A stretch of 11,978 nt of DNA from an uncultured Erysipelotrichaceae bacterium (GTDB lineage Bacteria; Bacillota_I; Bacilli_A; Acholeplasmatales; Anaeroplasmataceae). The stretch spans positions 1-11,978 of the forward strand of contig CACZRY010000191.1 in NCBI GenBank assembly GCA_902783745.1, in the 5' to 3' direction. Positions 1-6,079 of this stretch are shown in pieces. Each line of letters starts with the position of its first letter. Position 1 is the stretch's first letter. Made by a program: the position numbers and the translations under genes. The notes under the pieces are model-generated. The model ran no database searches, had not been told where the DNA came from, and worked only from the letters and a program-made list of their open reading frames with translations.

Positions 1-1008
1 GGTCACTGGGATCATTATAAGGATGATATGTTCCCTGCAATGGAAGTTGATGATGAAGCATATGTATTAAGACCAATGAACTGCCCTCATCACATGGTTA
101 TGTTCCGTTCAAAGCTTCATTCATATAGAGATTTACCAGTTCGTATTGCTGAAATTGCAAACGACTTCCGTTTTGAAGCATCAGGAGCTTTAACTGGTAT
201 TGAAAGAACACGTGCATTCTCTCAAAATGACTCTCATATTTTCTGTCGTCCAGATCAGATTAAGCAAGAAGTTAAAGGTGTTGTTAAGCTAATCCTTGAT
301 GTTTATAATGATTTTGGATTTAAGAATTATACATTCCGTTTATCATTAAGAGATCCTAAGAATACTGAAAAGTATTTCGGAAATGATAACTTATGGACTA
401 AGAGTGAAGCTGAATTAAGAGAAATCTTAAATGAATTAGGTGTTAATTATTATGAAGCTGAAGGTGAAGCTGCATTCTATGGACCAAAAATTGATGTACA
501 GGTTAAGTCTTCAATTGGTCATGATGTTACTTTATCAACAGTACAATTAGATTATCAATTACCTGAAAGATTTGAATTAACTTATGTTAATGAAAATAAG
601 GAAAAGGTTAGACCTGTTGTTATTCATAGAGCAATCTTAGGTTCAATGGACCGTTTCGTTGCATTCTTATTGGAAGAAACTAAGGGTGTATTACCAGTTT
701 GGCTTGCACCTACACAGGTTAAGATTATTCCAGTTAACCTTGATTATCATAAGGAATTCTCTGATAATTTAGCATTTGCTTTAAGAAAAGCTGGCATTAG
801 ATATGAAGTAGATTATCGTGATGAAAAGCTAGGATATAAGATCCGTGAAGCTCAAACTTCAAAGATTCCATATCAACTTGTTGTTGGTGATAAGGAAGTT
901 CAATCTAATACAGTTACTTATCGTGAATATGGTAAGCAAGAACAAAAAACTGTTACAATTGATGAATTCATCAACCTAATTCTTGAAAAGAATAAGGAAT
1001 TAAAGTAA
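1..1008 (+). CDS. thrS: Threonine--tRNA ligase (ThrS), C-terminal half, 5' end outside window
   Basis: Class II aminoacyl-tRNA synthetase that charges tRNA-Thr with threonine in the cytoplasm. The frame is open from base 1, so about 306 residues (TGS, editing and early catalytic parts) lie upstream, judging by a family length near 640. Visible in the 335 residues present are the zinc ligands Cys28 (in MNCPHH), His79 (in NDSHIF) and His209 (in VVIHRAIL). The Cys28-His79 spacing of 51 equals that of E. coli Cys334/His385. Motif 2 lies around [18 protein letters not shown] and motif 3 is [10 protein letters not shown]. The HGTP anticodon-binding domain covers about the last 110 residues (from [15 protein letters not shown]). 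The gene ends in TAA and is followed by an intrinsic terminator. Any T-box leader would be off-window. Identity is very secure. Confidence 0.97.
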   Translation, partial: GHWDHYKDDMFPAMEVDDEAYVLRPMNCPHHMVMFRSKLHSYRDLPVRIAEIANDFRFEASGALTGIERTRAFSQNDSHIFCRPDQIKQEVKGVVKLILDVYNDFGFKNYTFRLSLRDPKNTEKYFGNDNLWTKSEAELREILNELGVNYYEAEGEAAFYGPKIDVQVKSSIGHDVTLSTVQLDYQLPERFELTYVNENKEKVRPVVIHRAILGSMDRFVAFLLEETKGVLPVWLAPTQVKIIPVNLDYHKEFSDNLAFALRKAGIRYEVDYRDEKLGYKIREAQTSKIPYQLVVGDKEVQSNTVTYREYGKQEQKTVTIDEFINLILEKNKELK

Positions 1009-1022
1009 AATAACCATAGTAT

Positions 1023-1050
1023 AAGCCTAGCTTAAGTGCTAGGCTTTTTT
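1023..1050 (+). terminator. Intrinsic terminator after thrS
   Basis: A perfect 9-bp stem, AAGCCTAGC (1023-1031) with GCTAGGCTT (1038-1046), has a 6-base loop and a run of six T ending at 1050. Only 14 bases separate the T run from the start codon of the next gene, so that gene has no room for its own promoter here and probably depends on readthrough. Confidence 0.9.
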
Positions 1051-1064
1051 AAAGGAAGTATAAT

Positions 1065-2603
1065 ATGGGCTTATTAGAAGTTAAAAATTTAAGATTCAAG
1101 TATGCTGATAAAGAACTTTTTAATGATGTAGAATTTAGAGTTTTTGATCATGACCATATTGTTATAGTTGGTGATAATGGTGCTGGTAAATCAACATTTA
1201 TGAATCTTATTTGTAAAAATTTAATACCAGATAAGGGAGAAATTGTTTGGCTTCCTAATACAACATTTGGATATTTAGATCAGCATTTAAAGGTTAAAAC
1301 TGATATTACTATTATTGAATATTTAGAAGAAGTTTTTAAACCTTTAATTGAAAAAGAAAAGAAAATGAATGAGTATTATGATATGTTAGGTACTTGTAAG
1401 GAATATGAATATGATAAGTATCTAAATTATGCAAATGCAATTCAAGAAGAACTAGAGAAAGCTAATTTTTACGCAATGAATTCAACTCTTGGTAATATGA
1501 CTAATGGACTTGGTATTACTGGCTTTGGACTTGATACTAAGCTTAAAGAATTATCGGGTGGTCAAAGAGAAAAGGTTTATCTTGCAAAGCTTTTATTACA
1601 AAATCCAGATGTGTTATTAATGGATGAACCAACAAACTTCTTAGATCAAGCACAAATAGAGTGGTTAAAATCATATTTAAATGGATATAATAAGTCATTT
1701 GTTGTTATTAGTCATGATGAGGATTTTATCCGTTCTATCGCAAAAACAGTATACAATCTATCTAATAATGTTATGACTAGATACAATATGGATTATGATC
1801 ATTACTTATTAGAAAAAGAAATAAGAGATGATAATTATTTAAAGGCTTATAATAAACAACAAGAATATATTAAAAGAACTGAAGAATTTATAAATAAGAA
1901 TATTGTTCGTGCAACTACAACAAAACGTGCACAATCAAGACGTAAGCTTTTAGATAGATTAGATAGAATTGAAAAGCCAAAAAATCATGAGCCTATGCAT
2001 ATTAAATTCCCATATTCAGGTCAACTTGGACAAGAGGTTTTAGTATTAAATGATTTGACTGTAGGATATAATAACAAACCTGTTTTAGAACATTTAAATT
2101 TCTTACTTGGTCAAAATCAAAAAGTAGTTATTTTAGGACACAATGGTGTTGGTAAATCAACCATTCTAAAAACTATTTTAGATATAATTAAGCCTATATC
2201 AGGTAATTATAAATGGAATCCAAGTGGTGTTATTAATTATTTTAAACAGGAAGAGGAATATAAAAAAGAAGAAACACCTATATCTTATTTAAGATATTTT
2301 TATCATTTAAAAACTGATCAAGAATTAAGAAGTATACTTGCACAAGTAGGCTTAAAAGGTGATATTGTAACAAAACCTATGAATACTTTATCAGGTGGTG
2401 AACAAACTAAGGTAAGACTTGCGTTAATGACTATGAAAAAGTCTAATATCTTGGTATTTGATGAACCAACTAATCATTTAGATATGGCATCTAAAGGGGA
2501 GCTTTATGAAGCAATTTCTGAATTTCCTGGTTCTGTAATTTTAGTTACACATGAAGATGATTTTTATGATGGTTTAGTTGATTTAGAATTAAAATTTAAT
2601 TAA
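1065..2603 (+). CDS. ABC-F family ATPase (ribosome-associated, duplicated ABC domains)
   Basis: Soluble protein of 512 residues with two ABC ATPase domains and no membrane segment, the hallmark of ABC-F proteins. Members bind the ribosomal E site and relieve stalls or, in some cases, protect against antibiotics. Domain 1 has Walker A GDNGAGKST (36-44), signature LSGGQ (163-167), Walker B with Asp187/Glu188 and switch His217. Domain 2 has Walker A GHNGVGKST (358-366), signature LSGGE (442-446), Asp466/Glu467 and His496. The linker (about 230-320) is charged, with RATTTKRAQSRRKLLDRLDR resembling the P-site-facing linker of the family. Both catalytic Glu are kept, so both sites look active. The start ATG follows AAGGAAG at 1052-1058. 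It sits directly after the thrS terminator, so expression by readthrough is likely. I cannot assign it to a subfamily; nothing specifically indicates antibiotic resistance. Confidence 0.93.
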   Translation: MGLLEVKNLRFKYADKELFNDVEFRVFDHDHIVIVGDNGAGKSTFMNLICKNLIPDKGEIVWLPNTTFGYLDQHLKVKTDITIIEYLEEVFKPLIEKEKKMNEYYDMLGTCKEYEYDKYLNYANAIQEELEKANFYAMNSTLGNMTNGLGITGFGLDTKLKELSGGQREKVYLAKLLLQNPDVLLMDEPTNFLDQAQIEWLKSYLNGYNKSFVVISHDEDFIRSIAKTVYNLSNNVMTRYNMDYDHYLLEKEIRDDNYLKAYNKQQEYIKRTEEFINKNIVRATTTKRAQSRRKLLDRLDRIEKPKNHEPMHIKFPYSGQLGQEVLVLNDLTVGYNNKPVLEHLNFLLGQNQKVVILGHNGVGKSTILKTILDIIKPISGNYKWNPSGVINYFKQEEEYKKEETPISYLRYFYHLKTDQELRSILAQVGLKGDIVTKPMNTLSGGEQTKVRLALMTMKKSNILVFDEPTNHLDMASKGELYEAISEFPGSVILVTHEDDFYDGLVDLELKFN

Positions 2604-2659
2604 TTTCTAAATTCAATAAAATGTCTTTACAAATGAACTTTAATATTATAAATATTATC

Positions 2660-2688
2660 TTGACTTTACAAATATAAATAAGTATAAT
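2660..2688 (+). promoter_or_regulatory. Sigma-A promoter of the yceD-rpmF(-rsmH) operon
   Basis: TTGACT (2660-2665) and TATAAT (2683-2688) are separated by exactly 17 bases. The first gene starts 23 bases after the -10 box, so the leader is short. This is the best-matched promoter in the left half, fitting a highly expressed ribosomal protein operon. No clear terminator for the preceding ABC-F gene was seen in 2604-2659. Confidence 0.85.
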
Positions 2689-2711
2689 TTACATTGTTGA
2701 GGTGATTTTAA

Positions 2712-3170
2712 GTGAAGTTTACCATAGCTCAGCTTAGAAAATTATCAATGCCATATCAATTCAGTGAGGATATTGACTTATCTTCTGATTTGAATGGACT
2801 TGAGGATATCCTTAAAGTATTATCTACCCATGTGACTGAGACCATCTATAATCGTGGGGATGATTCTTACCGAATCGATTTTTCAATCGATTGCAATTTA
2901 GTCTTAAGTGATTCAATCACTTTAGAAGAAATTGAATATCCGATAAAGGTTAGTGCTTCAGAAGTATTTAGTACTAATGAAGATGAGGATGATGCATTCT
3001 TAATTGAAGGTATTACCTTAGATACAAAGGAAGCCATTATAACAAATATCCTTTGTAACAAGCCTATGTCTATTACAAATTCAGATATTGAAATTAATGA
3101 TGTGGAAGAAGATAGTAAGGAAGATGACCATGTTAATCCAGCATTTGCCTCATTAAAGGATTTATTATAG
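2712..3170 (+). CDS. yceD: YceD/DUF177 family protein, GTG start
   Basis: Protein of 152 residues of the YceD (DUF177) family, which is almost always encoded just before rpmF. Family members are linked to large-subunit rRNA and ribosome maturation, but the biochemical role is not settled. Support is the position before L32, the acidic C-terminal half (EDEDDAFLIEG, DVEEDSKEDD) and the family-type C-terminal end NPAFASLKDLL. The start is GTG at 2712, chosen because GAGGTGAT (2699-2706) lies 7 bases upstream and the residues after it (KFTIAQLRKL) fit the family N-terminus. The CxxC pair seen in many DUF177 proteins is absent; single Cys remain in IDCNLVL and ILCNKP. The stop codon overlaps the rpmF ribosome binding site, so the two genes are probably coupled. 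Confidence 0.85.
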   Translation: MKFTIAQLRKLSMPYQFSEDIDLSSDLNGLEDILKVLSTHVTETIYNRGDDSYRIDFSIDCNLVLSDSITLEEIEYPIKVSASEVFSTNEDEDDAFLIEGITLDTKEAIITNILCNKPMSITNSDIEINDVEEDSKEDDHVNPAFASLKDLL

Positions 3171-3182
3171 GAGGTGTGAATA

Positions 3183-3380
3183 ATGGCAGTACCTTTCAGA
3201 AGAACTTCTAAAATGAAGAAGAGAATGAGAAGATCTCACTTAGCACTTAACGTACCTGGTATGATTACTTGTCCTTCATGTGGAGAATTAACTCTAGCTC
3301 ATAGAGTATGCTCTAACTGTGGATATTACAAGGGTAAGCAGGTTGTTGCTAAGAAGGAAGAATCAGCAGACAACGAATAA
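3183..3380 (+). CDS. rpmF: 50S ribosomal protein L32, zinc-ribbon form
   Basis: Small basic protein of 65 residues, a component of the 50S subunit. The N-terminus [19 protein letters not shown] is the diagnostic L32 start (AVP plus a basic rRNA-binding tail). A zinc ribbon follows, made by CPSC (about 30-33) and CSNC (about 43-46), so this is the zinc-binding C+ paralogue type. The ribosome binding site AGGAGGTG (3169-3176) overlaps the TAG of yceD, 12 bases between the two genes. Full length and typical for the family. Confidence 0.97.
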   Translation: MAVPFRRTSKMKKRMRRSHLALNVPGMITCPSCGELTLAHRVCSNCGYYKGKQVVAKKEESADNE

Positions 3381-3386
3381 TTATTC

Positions 3387-3420
3387 ATAGAAATAGAGAC
3401 CTGGGGTCTCTATTTTCTAT
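3387..3420 (+). terminator. Hairpin between rpmF and rsmH (terminator or attenuator)
   Basis: AAATAGAGACC (3391-3401) pairs perfectly with GGTCTCTATTT (3405-3415) around a 3-base loop. The stem extends outward (ATAG/CTAT) across one bulged T. The T tract after it is short and interrupted, so it may end only part of the transcripts or act as an RNA-stability element that lowers rsmH relative to rpmF. Confidence 0.65.
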
Positions 3421-3444
3421 TTAAGGTAATAGTAAGGAGGATTT

Positions 3445-4368
3445 ATGTACAAGCATTATAGTGTATTAAAAAGTGAAGCAATTAATAATTTAAATATTAA
3501 GCCAGATGGTATATATGTTGATTGTACTTTAGGCGGTGGTGGTCATTCTAGTGAAATACTAAAAAGACTTACTACAGGTCATCTTTACTGTTTTGACCAG
3601 GATGATTATGCATTCCAAAGATCTAAAGAGGTATTAGACCCTATTTCACAAAACTATACTTTTATAAAGGCAAATTTTAAAGATATAAAGAAGAAACTTA
3701 ATGAACTTGGAGTTACTAAAATTGATGGAGTATTATATGATTTAGGAGTATCTTCATTTCAACTTGATATACCTGAAAGAGGATTTTCATATAATTATGA
3801 TGCACCACTTGATATGAGAATGAATCAAGATGGTGAATTAAATGCATATGATATTGTTAATAATTATTCATTTAATGATATTATGAAGATATTATATGAT
3901 TATGGTGAGGAGCCAAACGCAAAGCTTATTGCAAGAGGTATTGAAAAAGCACGTCAAGTTAAACCAATTGAAACTACCTTTGATTTGGTTAATGTAATTA
4001 AACAGTCATTACCTCAAAAGGTATTACATAAAAAAGGACATCCTGCAAAGCAGACATTCCAAGCATTAAGAATTGCTGTTAATGATGAATTAAGAGTATT
4101 TGAAGTATCAATTAATGACGCATTAGATATGCTTAATCCTGATGGTTATGCAGTTGTTATTACATTCCATTCTTTAGAAGATAGAATATGTAAGAAGGTA
4201 TTTAGGGATAGAACAACATTAGATATTCCAGAGGGTCTTCCTGTAATTATAACTGAAGAAGCTCCATTTGAGCTTATTACAAGAAAGCCTATTCTACCTT
4301 CTGATGCTGAATTAGACGAAAATAATAGAAGTCATTCAGCAAAAATGAGAGTTATAAGAAAACGATAA
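3445..4368 (+). CDS. rsmH: 16S rRNA (cytosine-1402-N4)-methyltransferase RsmH
   Basis: SAM-dependent methyltransferase (old name MraW) that N4-methylates C1402 in the decoding centre of 16S rRNA. The protein has 307 residues, close to the usual 310. The SAM-binding loop TLGGGGHS is at 28-35, followed by acidic residues in FDQDD (50-54). The family blocks YDLGVSSFQLD (98-108), ERGFSYNYDAPLDMRMN (111-127), KGHPAKQTFQALRIAVNDEL (from 197), FHSLEDRICK (241-250) and the C-terminal HSAKMRVIRKR are all present. The start ATG has AAGGAGG at 3434-3440. The gene is usually next to mraZ, ftsL and pbpB in Firmicutes; here it follows yceD-rpmF and none of those genes is beside it. Confidence 0.97.
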   Translation: MYKHYSVLKSEAINNLNIKPDGIYVDCTLGGGGHSSEILKRLTTGHLYCFDQDDYAFQRSKEVLDPISQNYTFIKANFKDIKKKLNELGVTKIDGVLYDLGVSSFQLDIPERGFSYNYDAPLDMRMNQDGELNAYDIVNNYSFNDIMKILYDYGEEPNAKLIARGIEKARQVKPIETTFDLVNVIKQSLPQKVLHKKGHPAKQTFQALRIAVNDELRVFEVSINDALDMLNPDGYAVVITFHSLEDRICKKVFRDRTTLDIPEGLPVIITEEAPFELITRKPILPSDAELDENNRSHSAKMRVIRKR

Positions 4369-4395
4369 ACTAAATATACTCTTTTCGTACTTTTG

Positions 4396-4404
4396 TGATA
4401 TAAT
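4396..4404 (+). promoter_or_regulatory. Extended -10 promoter before the small membrane protein gene
   Basis: TGATATAAT (4396-4404) is an extended -10 (TGn plus TATAAT). No good -35 box lies at the expected distance (about 4376-4381), which is usual for extended -10 promoters. It sits between rsmH and the next gene, with about 36 bases from the -10 box to the start codon. Confidence 0.6.
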
Positions 4405-4440
4405 AAATGTGTTATTTTGCGAAAGGAGAAATCGATTGTT

Positions 4441-4737
4441 ATGTCTAAAGTTAGTAGCTCTACAAAAGTGACATTATTTTGGATTATTGGTTTAATAGCA
4501 TTCGTTTCATTAATGCTTGGAGGAACTATTTTCTTATTAGGTCTTTTAAACATTTCAAGTGATGTATTAAAAACATTACAAGGTATTTGTCACATTTTAT
4601 TAATTGTATGTGCAGTAATAGCAGGATTCATTTGGCTAGTTAATGCAAAATGGAATAAAACTGTTAAAATTGTATTTATTGTTTTATTTATAGTTTTTGC
4701 AGTACTTGCAGTTGCTGGTGCAGTAAGAATGTTTTAA
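4441..4737 (+). CDS. Small integral membrane protein of unknown function, three predicted TM helices
   Basis: I do not recognise this family. From the ATG at 4441 the protein has 98 residues with three hydrophobic stretches (about 11-36, 46-68 and 74-95), a short polar N-terminus (MSKVSSSTK) and one basic loop (NAKWNK) before the last helix. It is not FtsL, which has a single TM helix and a coiled coil, although it sits where ftsL often follows rsmH. The open frame extends up to a TTG at 4417, but AAAGGAG (4422-4428) lies inside that extension and serves the ATG at 4441, with a somewhat long spacing of 12 bases. An extended -10 promoter precedes it and a strong terminator follows, so it may be a single-gene unit. 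Confidence 0.75.
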   Translation: MSKVSSSTKVTLFWIIGLIAFVSLMLGGTIFLLGLLNISSDVLKTLQGICHILLIVCAVIAGFIWLVNAKWNKTVKIVFIVLFIVFAVLAVAGAVRMF

Positions 4738-4740
4738 TTT

Positions 4741-4770
4741 ATGAGCCTCTATTAAGAGGCTTATTTTTTT
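4741..4770 (+). terminator. Intrinsic terminator after the small membrane protein gene
   Basis: AGCCTCT (4744-4750) pairs with AGAGGCT (4755-4761) around a 4-base loop. The stem extends to about 10 bp with one G-T pair, and a run of seven T follows (4764-4770). The ribosome binding site of the next gene begins at the very next base. Confidence 0.88.
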
Positions 4771-4781
4771 GAGGTTTTATT

Positions 4782-5753
4782 ATGGATTTTAATGTGTTTA
4801 TAACATCATTAACACAAGTTATTATAACTTTATTATTTATAATACCTGGGTTTATATTATGCAAATGGAAGAAGGAATCAGCTAATCATTTGGCAACTTT
4901 ATCTAGAATATTAGTATATATATGTGGACCATGTATGATAGTTTCATCATTTATTGGAATGGGTGAATTTAAGTGGGAAGATTTTAAGAATATGGGAATA
5001 TTCTTTGCGATATCCTTATTACTTCAAGCTTTGTTCATATTGGTTTTATTTTTGATATTTAAAAATAGAATAAGTGATGCAAAATATAGAATATTTACAA
5101 TTGGTTCTGTAATGGGAAATGTTGGATATTTTGGATTACCTTTAGTATCTATGCTAGTATCTGATCCTATAGTTTCTGTATATTCTTGTTTATATGTTTG
5201 TAGTATGAATATAATTGTTTTTACTTTTGGTGTTTATGCGTTAACTTTAGAAAAGAAATATATGTCAGTTAAAGAAGCTTTAATTAATCCTAGTGTTATA
5301 GGACTTGTAATTGCGTTAATATTATATTTTACAGGATTTTATAGAATTAAAGGTACTGATGAAACACCAATTATATTTGGTAAGGCTTTATTTGATGCGA
5401 TAGCATTACTTGGTAAAACTACAACACCAATATGTATGATTGTTTTAGGTGTTAGACTTGCAACAGTAGATTTCTTGAAATTATTTAAAAGACCTTTTGT
5501 ATATTTGACTATATTAACAAAAATGATTATTTTCCCGGCATTTTGTTATTTTACCGTTAGATACATTCCTTTCTTGAATTATTCTTTTAAAGCATCTATT
5601 TTGATATTATCTGCAACACCTTGTGCTGCGATAGTTTTAAATCTTGCAGAAATGCATCATAAGGAAGAAGAATTGTCCGCAAATACTGTTTTATTAACTA
5701 CTTTAGTTTCTTTTATAACTATCCCATTAATGGCATTATTGCTAAATGTATAA
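4782..5753 (+). CDS. AEC (auxin efflux carrier) family transporter
   Basis: Membrane protein of 323 residues of the AEC family, secondary carriers in the cytoplasmic membrane that in bacteria often move organic acids such as malate. The substrate cannot be read from the sequence. About ten hydrophobic segments occur in two halves (N-terminal to about 155, C-terminal from about 168). Family motifs are GNVGYFGLPL (112-121) in the first half and TTTPICMIVLGVRL (213-226) and SATPCAAIVLNLAE (277-290) in the second. ATG 4782 is chosen because GAGG (4771-4774) lies 7 bases before it and the hydrophobic first helix starts at once. The gene begins 12 bases after a strong terminator, with no room for a promoter between, and has its own terminator downstream. 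Confidence 0.92.
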   Translation: MDFNVFITSLTQVIITLLFIIPGFILCKWKKESANHLATLSRILVYICGPCMIVSSFIGMGEFKWEDFKNMGIFFAISLLLQALFILVLFLIFKNRISDAKYRIFTIGSVMGNVGYFGLPLVSMLVSDPIVSVYSCLYVCSMNIIVFTFGVYALTLEKKYMSVKEALINPSVIGLVIALILYFTGFYRIKGTDETPIIFGKALFDAIALLGKTTTPICMIVLGVRLATVDFLKLFKRPFVYLTILTKMIIFPAFCYFTVRYIPFLNYSFKASILILSATPCAAIVLNLAEMHHKEEELSANTVLLTTLVSFITIPLMALLLNV

Positions 5754-5778
5754 ATCGTACTTTTTTGGTACGATTTTT
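5752..5778 (+). terminator. Intrinsic terminator of the AEC transporter gene
   Basis: AAATCGTAC (5752-5760), starting inside the stop codon, pairs perfectly with GTACGATTT (5768-5776) around a T-rich 7-base loop. T residues run to 5778. The next promoter's -35 box begins two bases later. Confidence 0.88.
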
Positions 5779-5779
5779 A

Positions 5780-5808
5780 TTGACAACCCATTTTTTTGGT
5801 ATTAATAT
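5780..5808 (+). promoter_or_regulatory. Promoter of the riboswitch-flotillin unit
   Basis: A perfect TTGACA (5780-5785) stands 17 bases before TAATAT (5803-5808), a 4-of-6 match to the -10 box. Transcription would start near 5815, about 20 bases before the structured leader. Its placement right after a terminator supports an independent unit. Confidence 0.8.
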
Positions 5809-5836
5809 ATAGATGTAAAAAGAAATGATAGATACC

Positions 5837-5919
5837 TAAAAGGGAGTAAGAACCATAATATGGAATAAGTTCGTCAATACAGTTTATACTCGGACTTATT
5901 TTAAAATCTGAGACTTTTA
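5837..5919 (+). promoter_or_regulatory. Candidate yybP-ykoY (Mn2+) riboswitch aptamer
   Basis: By eye this leader matches the yybP-ykoY architecture. P1.1 is TAAAAG (5837-5842) with CTTTTA (5914-5919). Internal loop L1 has GGAGTA (5843-5848) on one side and GAGA (5910-5913) on the other, like the family's GGGGAGUA and GAGAC strands. P1.2 is AGA (5849-5851) with TCT (5907-5909). P2 is CCAT/ATGG (5853-5863). P3.1 is AATAAGT (5864-5870) with ATTCA-free partner ACTTATT (5894-5900). L3 has TCGTCA (5871-5876) and CGG (5891-5893), close to the family's UCAUCA and CCGG. P4 seems absent or very short (5901-5906), and P3.2 is only about 3 bp. The known family senses Mn2+ and usually controls metal exporters. 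The fold match is seen in sequence; the ligand is inferred. No covariance search was possible. Confidence 0.62.
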
Positions 5920-5949
5920 ACATTCGGTTTGAAGTCTTTTTCTTTTTAT
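5911..5949 (+). terminator. Intrinsic terminator forming the riboswitch expression platform
   Basis: AGACTTTTAAC (5911-5921) pairs with GTTTGAAGTCT (5927-5937) around loop ATTCG, with one T-T mismatch and one T-G pair. The T-rich run TTTTTCTTTTT follows from 5937. Its 5' arm includes the closing strand of aptamer helix P1 (5914-5919), so aptamer and terminator exclude each other. Ligand-stabilised P1 would block termination, giving an ON switch as described for several Mn2+ riboswitches. Confidence 0.7.
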
Positions 5950-5957
5950 TAGAAAGA

Positions 5958-5976
5958 TATTAGGGGGTGGCTAATA
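5958..5976 (+). repeat. Short hairpin with G-rich loop in the flotillin leader
   Basis: TATTAG (5958-5963) and CTAATA (5971-5976) form a perfect 6-bp stem around GGGGTGG. The G-rich loop resembles a Shine-Dalgarno sequence, but no start codon lies at working distance, the nearest ATG being at 5989. Function unknown. Confidence 0.4.
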
Positions 5977-5996
5977 AAAGAAATTTTTATGGAGGT

Positions 5997-6019
5997 TATA
6001 TAAATGGAACATTTATATA
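5997..6019 (+). repeat. Perfect 10-bp inverted repeat over a mini-ORF start codon
   Basis: TATATAAATG (5997-6006) and CATTTATATA (6010-6019) are exact inverse complements with a 3-base GAA loop. The last three bases of the left arm are the ATG of the mini-ORF at 6004, and GGAGG lies at 5991-5995 just outside the stem. In RNA the hairpin would cover that start codon. AATGGAA (6003-6009) can alternatively pair with TTCCATT (6044-6050). Confidence 0.6.
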
Positions 6020-6039
6020 GCAGTAAGTTTAAAAGATAA
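6004..6039 (+). CDS. Possible 11-codon leader mini-ORF upstream of flotillin
   Basis: ATG at 6004 opens an 11-residue frame (MEHLYSSKFKR) ending in TAA at 6039, 40 bases before the flotillin start. It is listed because GGAGG (5991-5995) lies 8 bases before the ATG and its start codon sits in a perfect hairpin. No function can be given: it may be a leader peptide that tunes flotillin translation, a remnant of a lost gene, or chance. An even shorter frame (ATG 5989, four codons) overlaps the same GGAGG. Confidence 0.3.
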   Translation: MEHLYSSKFKR

Positions 6040-6079
6040 GTATTTCCATTGATTTTATTTTTAGGAGGAGGATTTAGTT

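Noticed and set aside
1065..2603. Reading the ABC-F gene as an antibiotic resistance gene
   Set aside because: Nothing in the arm or linker identifies a known resistance subfamily; most ABC-F proteins are housekeeping translation factors.
2867..3061. 64-codon minus-strand frame inside yceD
   Set aside because: Shadow of the yceD frame; no ribosome binding site or promoter.
4417..4440. TTG start extending the small membrane protein by 8 residues
   Set aside because: The purine-rich AAAGGAG lies inside that extension, so it must serve the ATG at 4441.
4332..4553. 73-codon minus-strand frame across the rsmH/small membrane gene junction
   Set aside because: It overlaps the 3' end of rsmH, the promoter and the start of a membrane gene on the other strand, and shows no start signals.
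5810..6079. A hidden protein gene (such as an NfeD partner) in the gap before the flotillin
   Set aside because: All frames are broken by stops; only 4- and 11-codon frames with a ribosome binding site remain, and RNA structure explains the first half.
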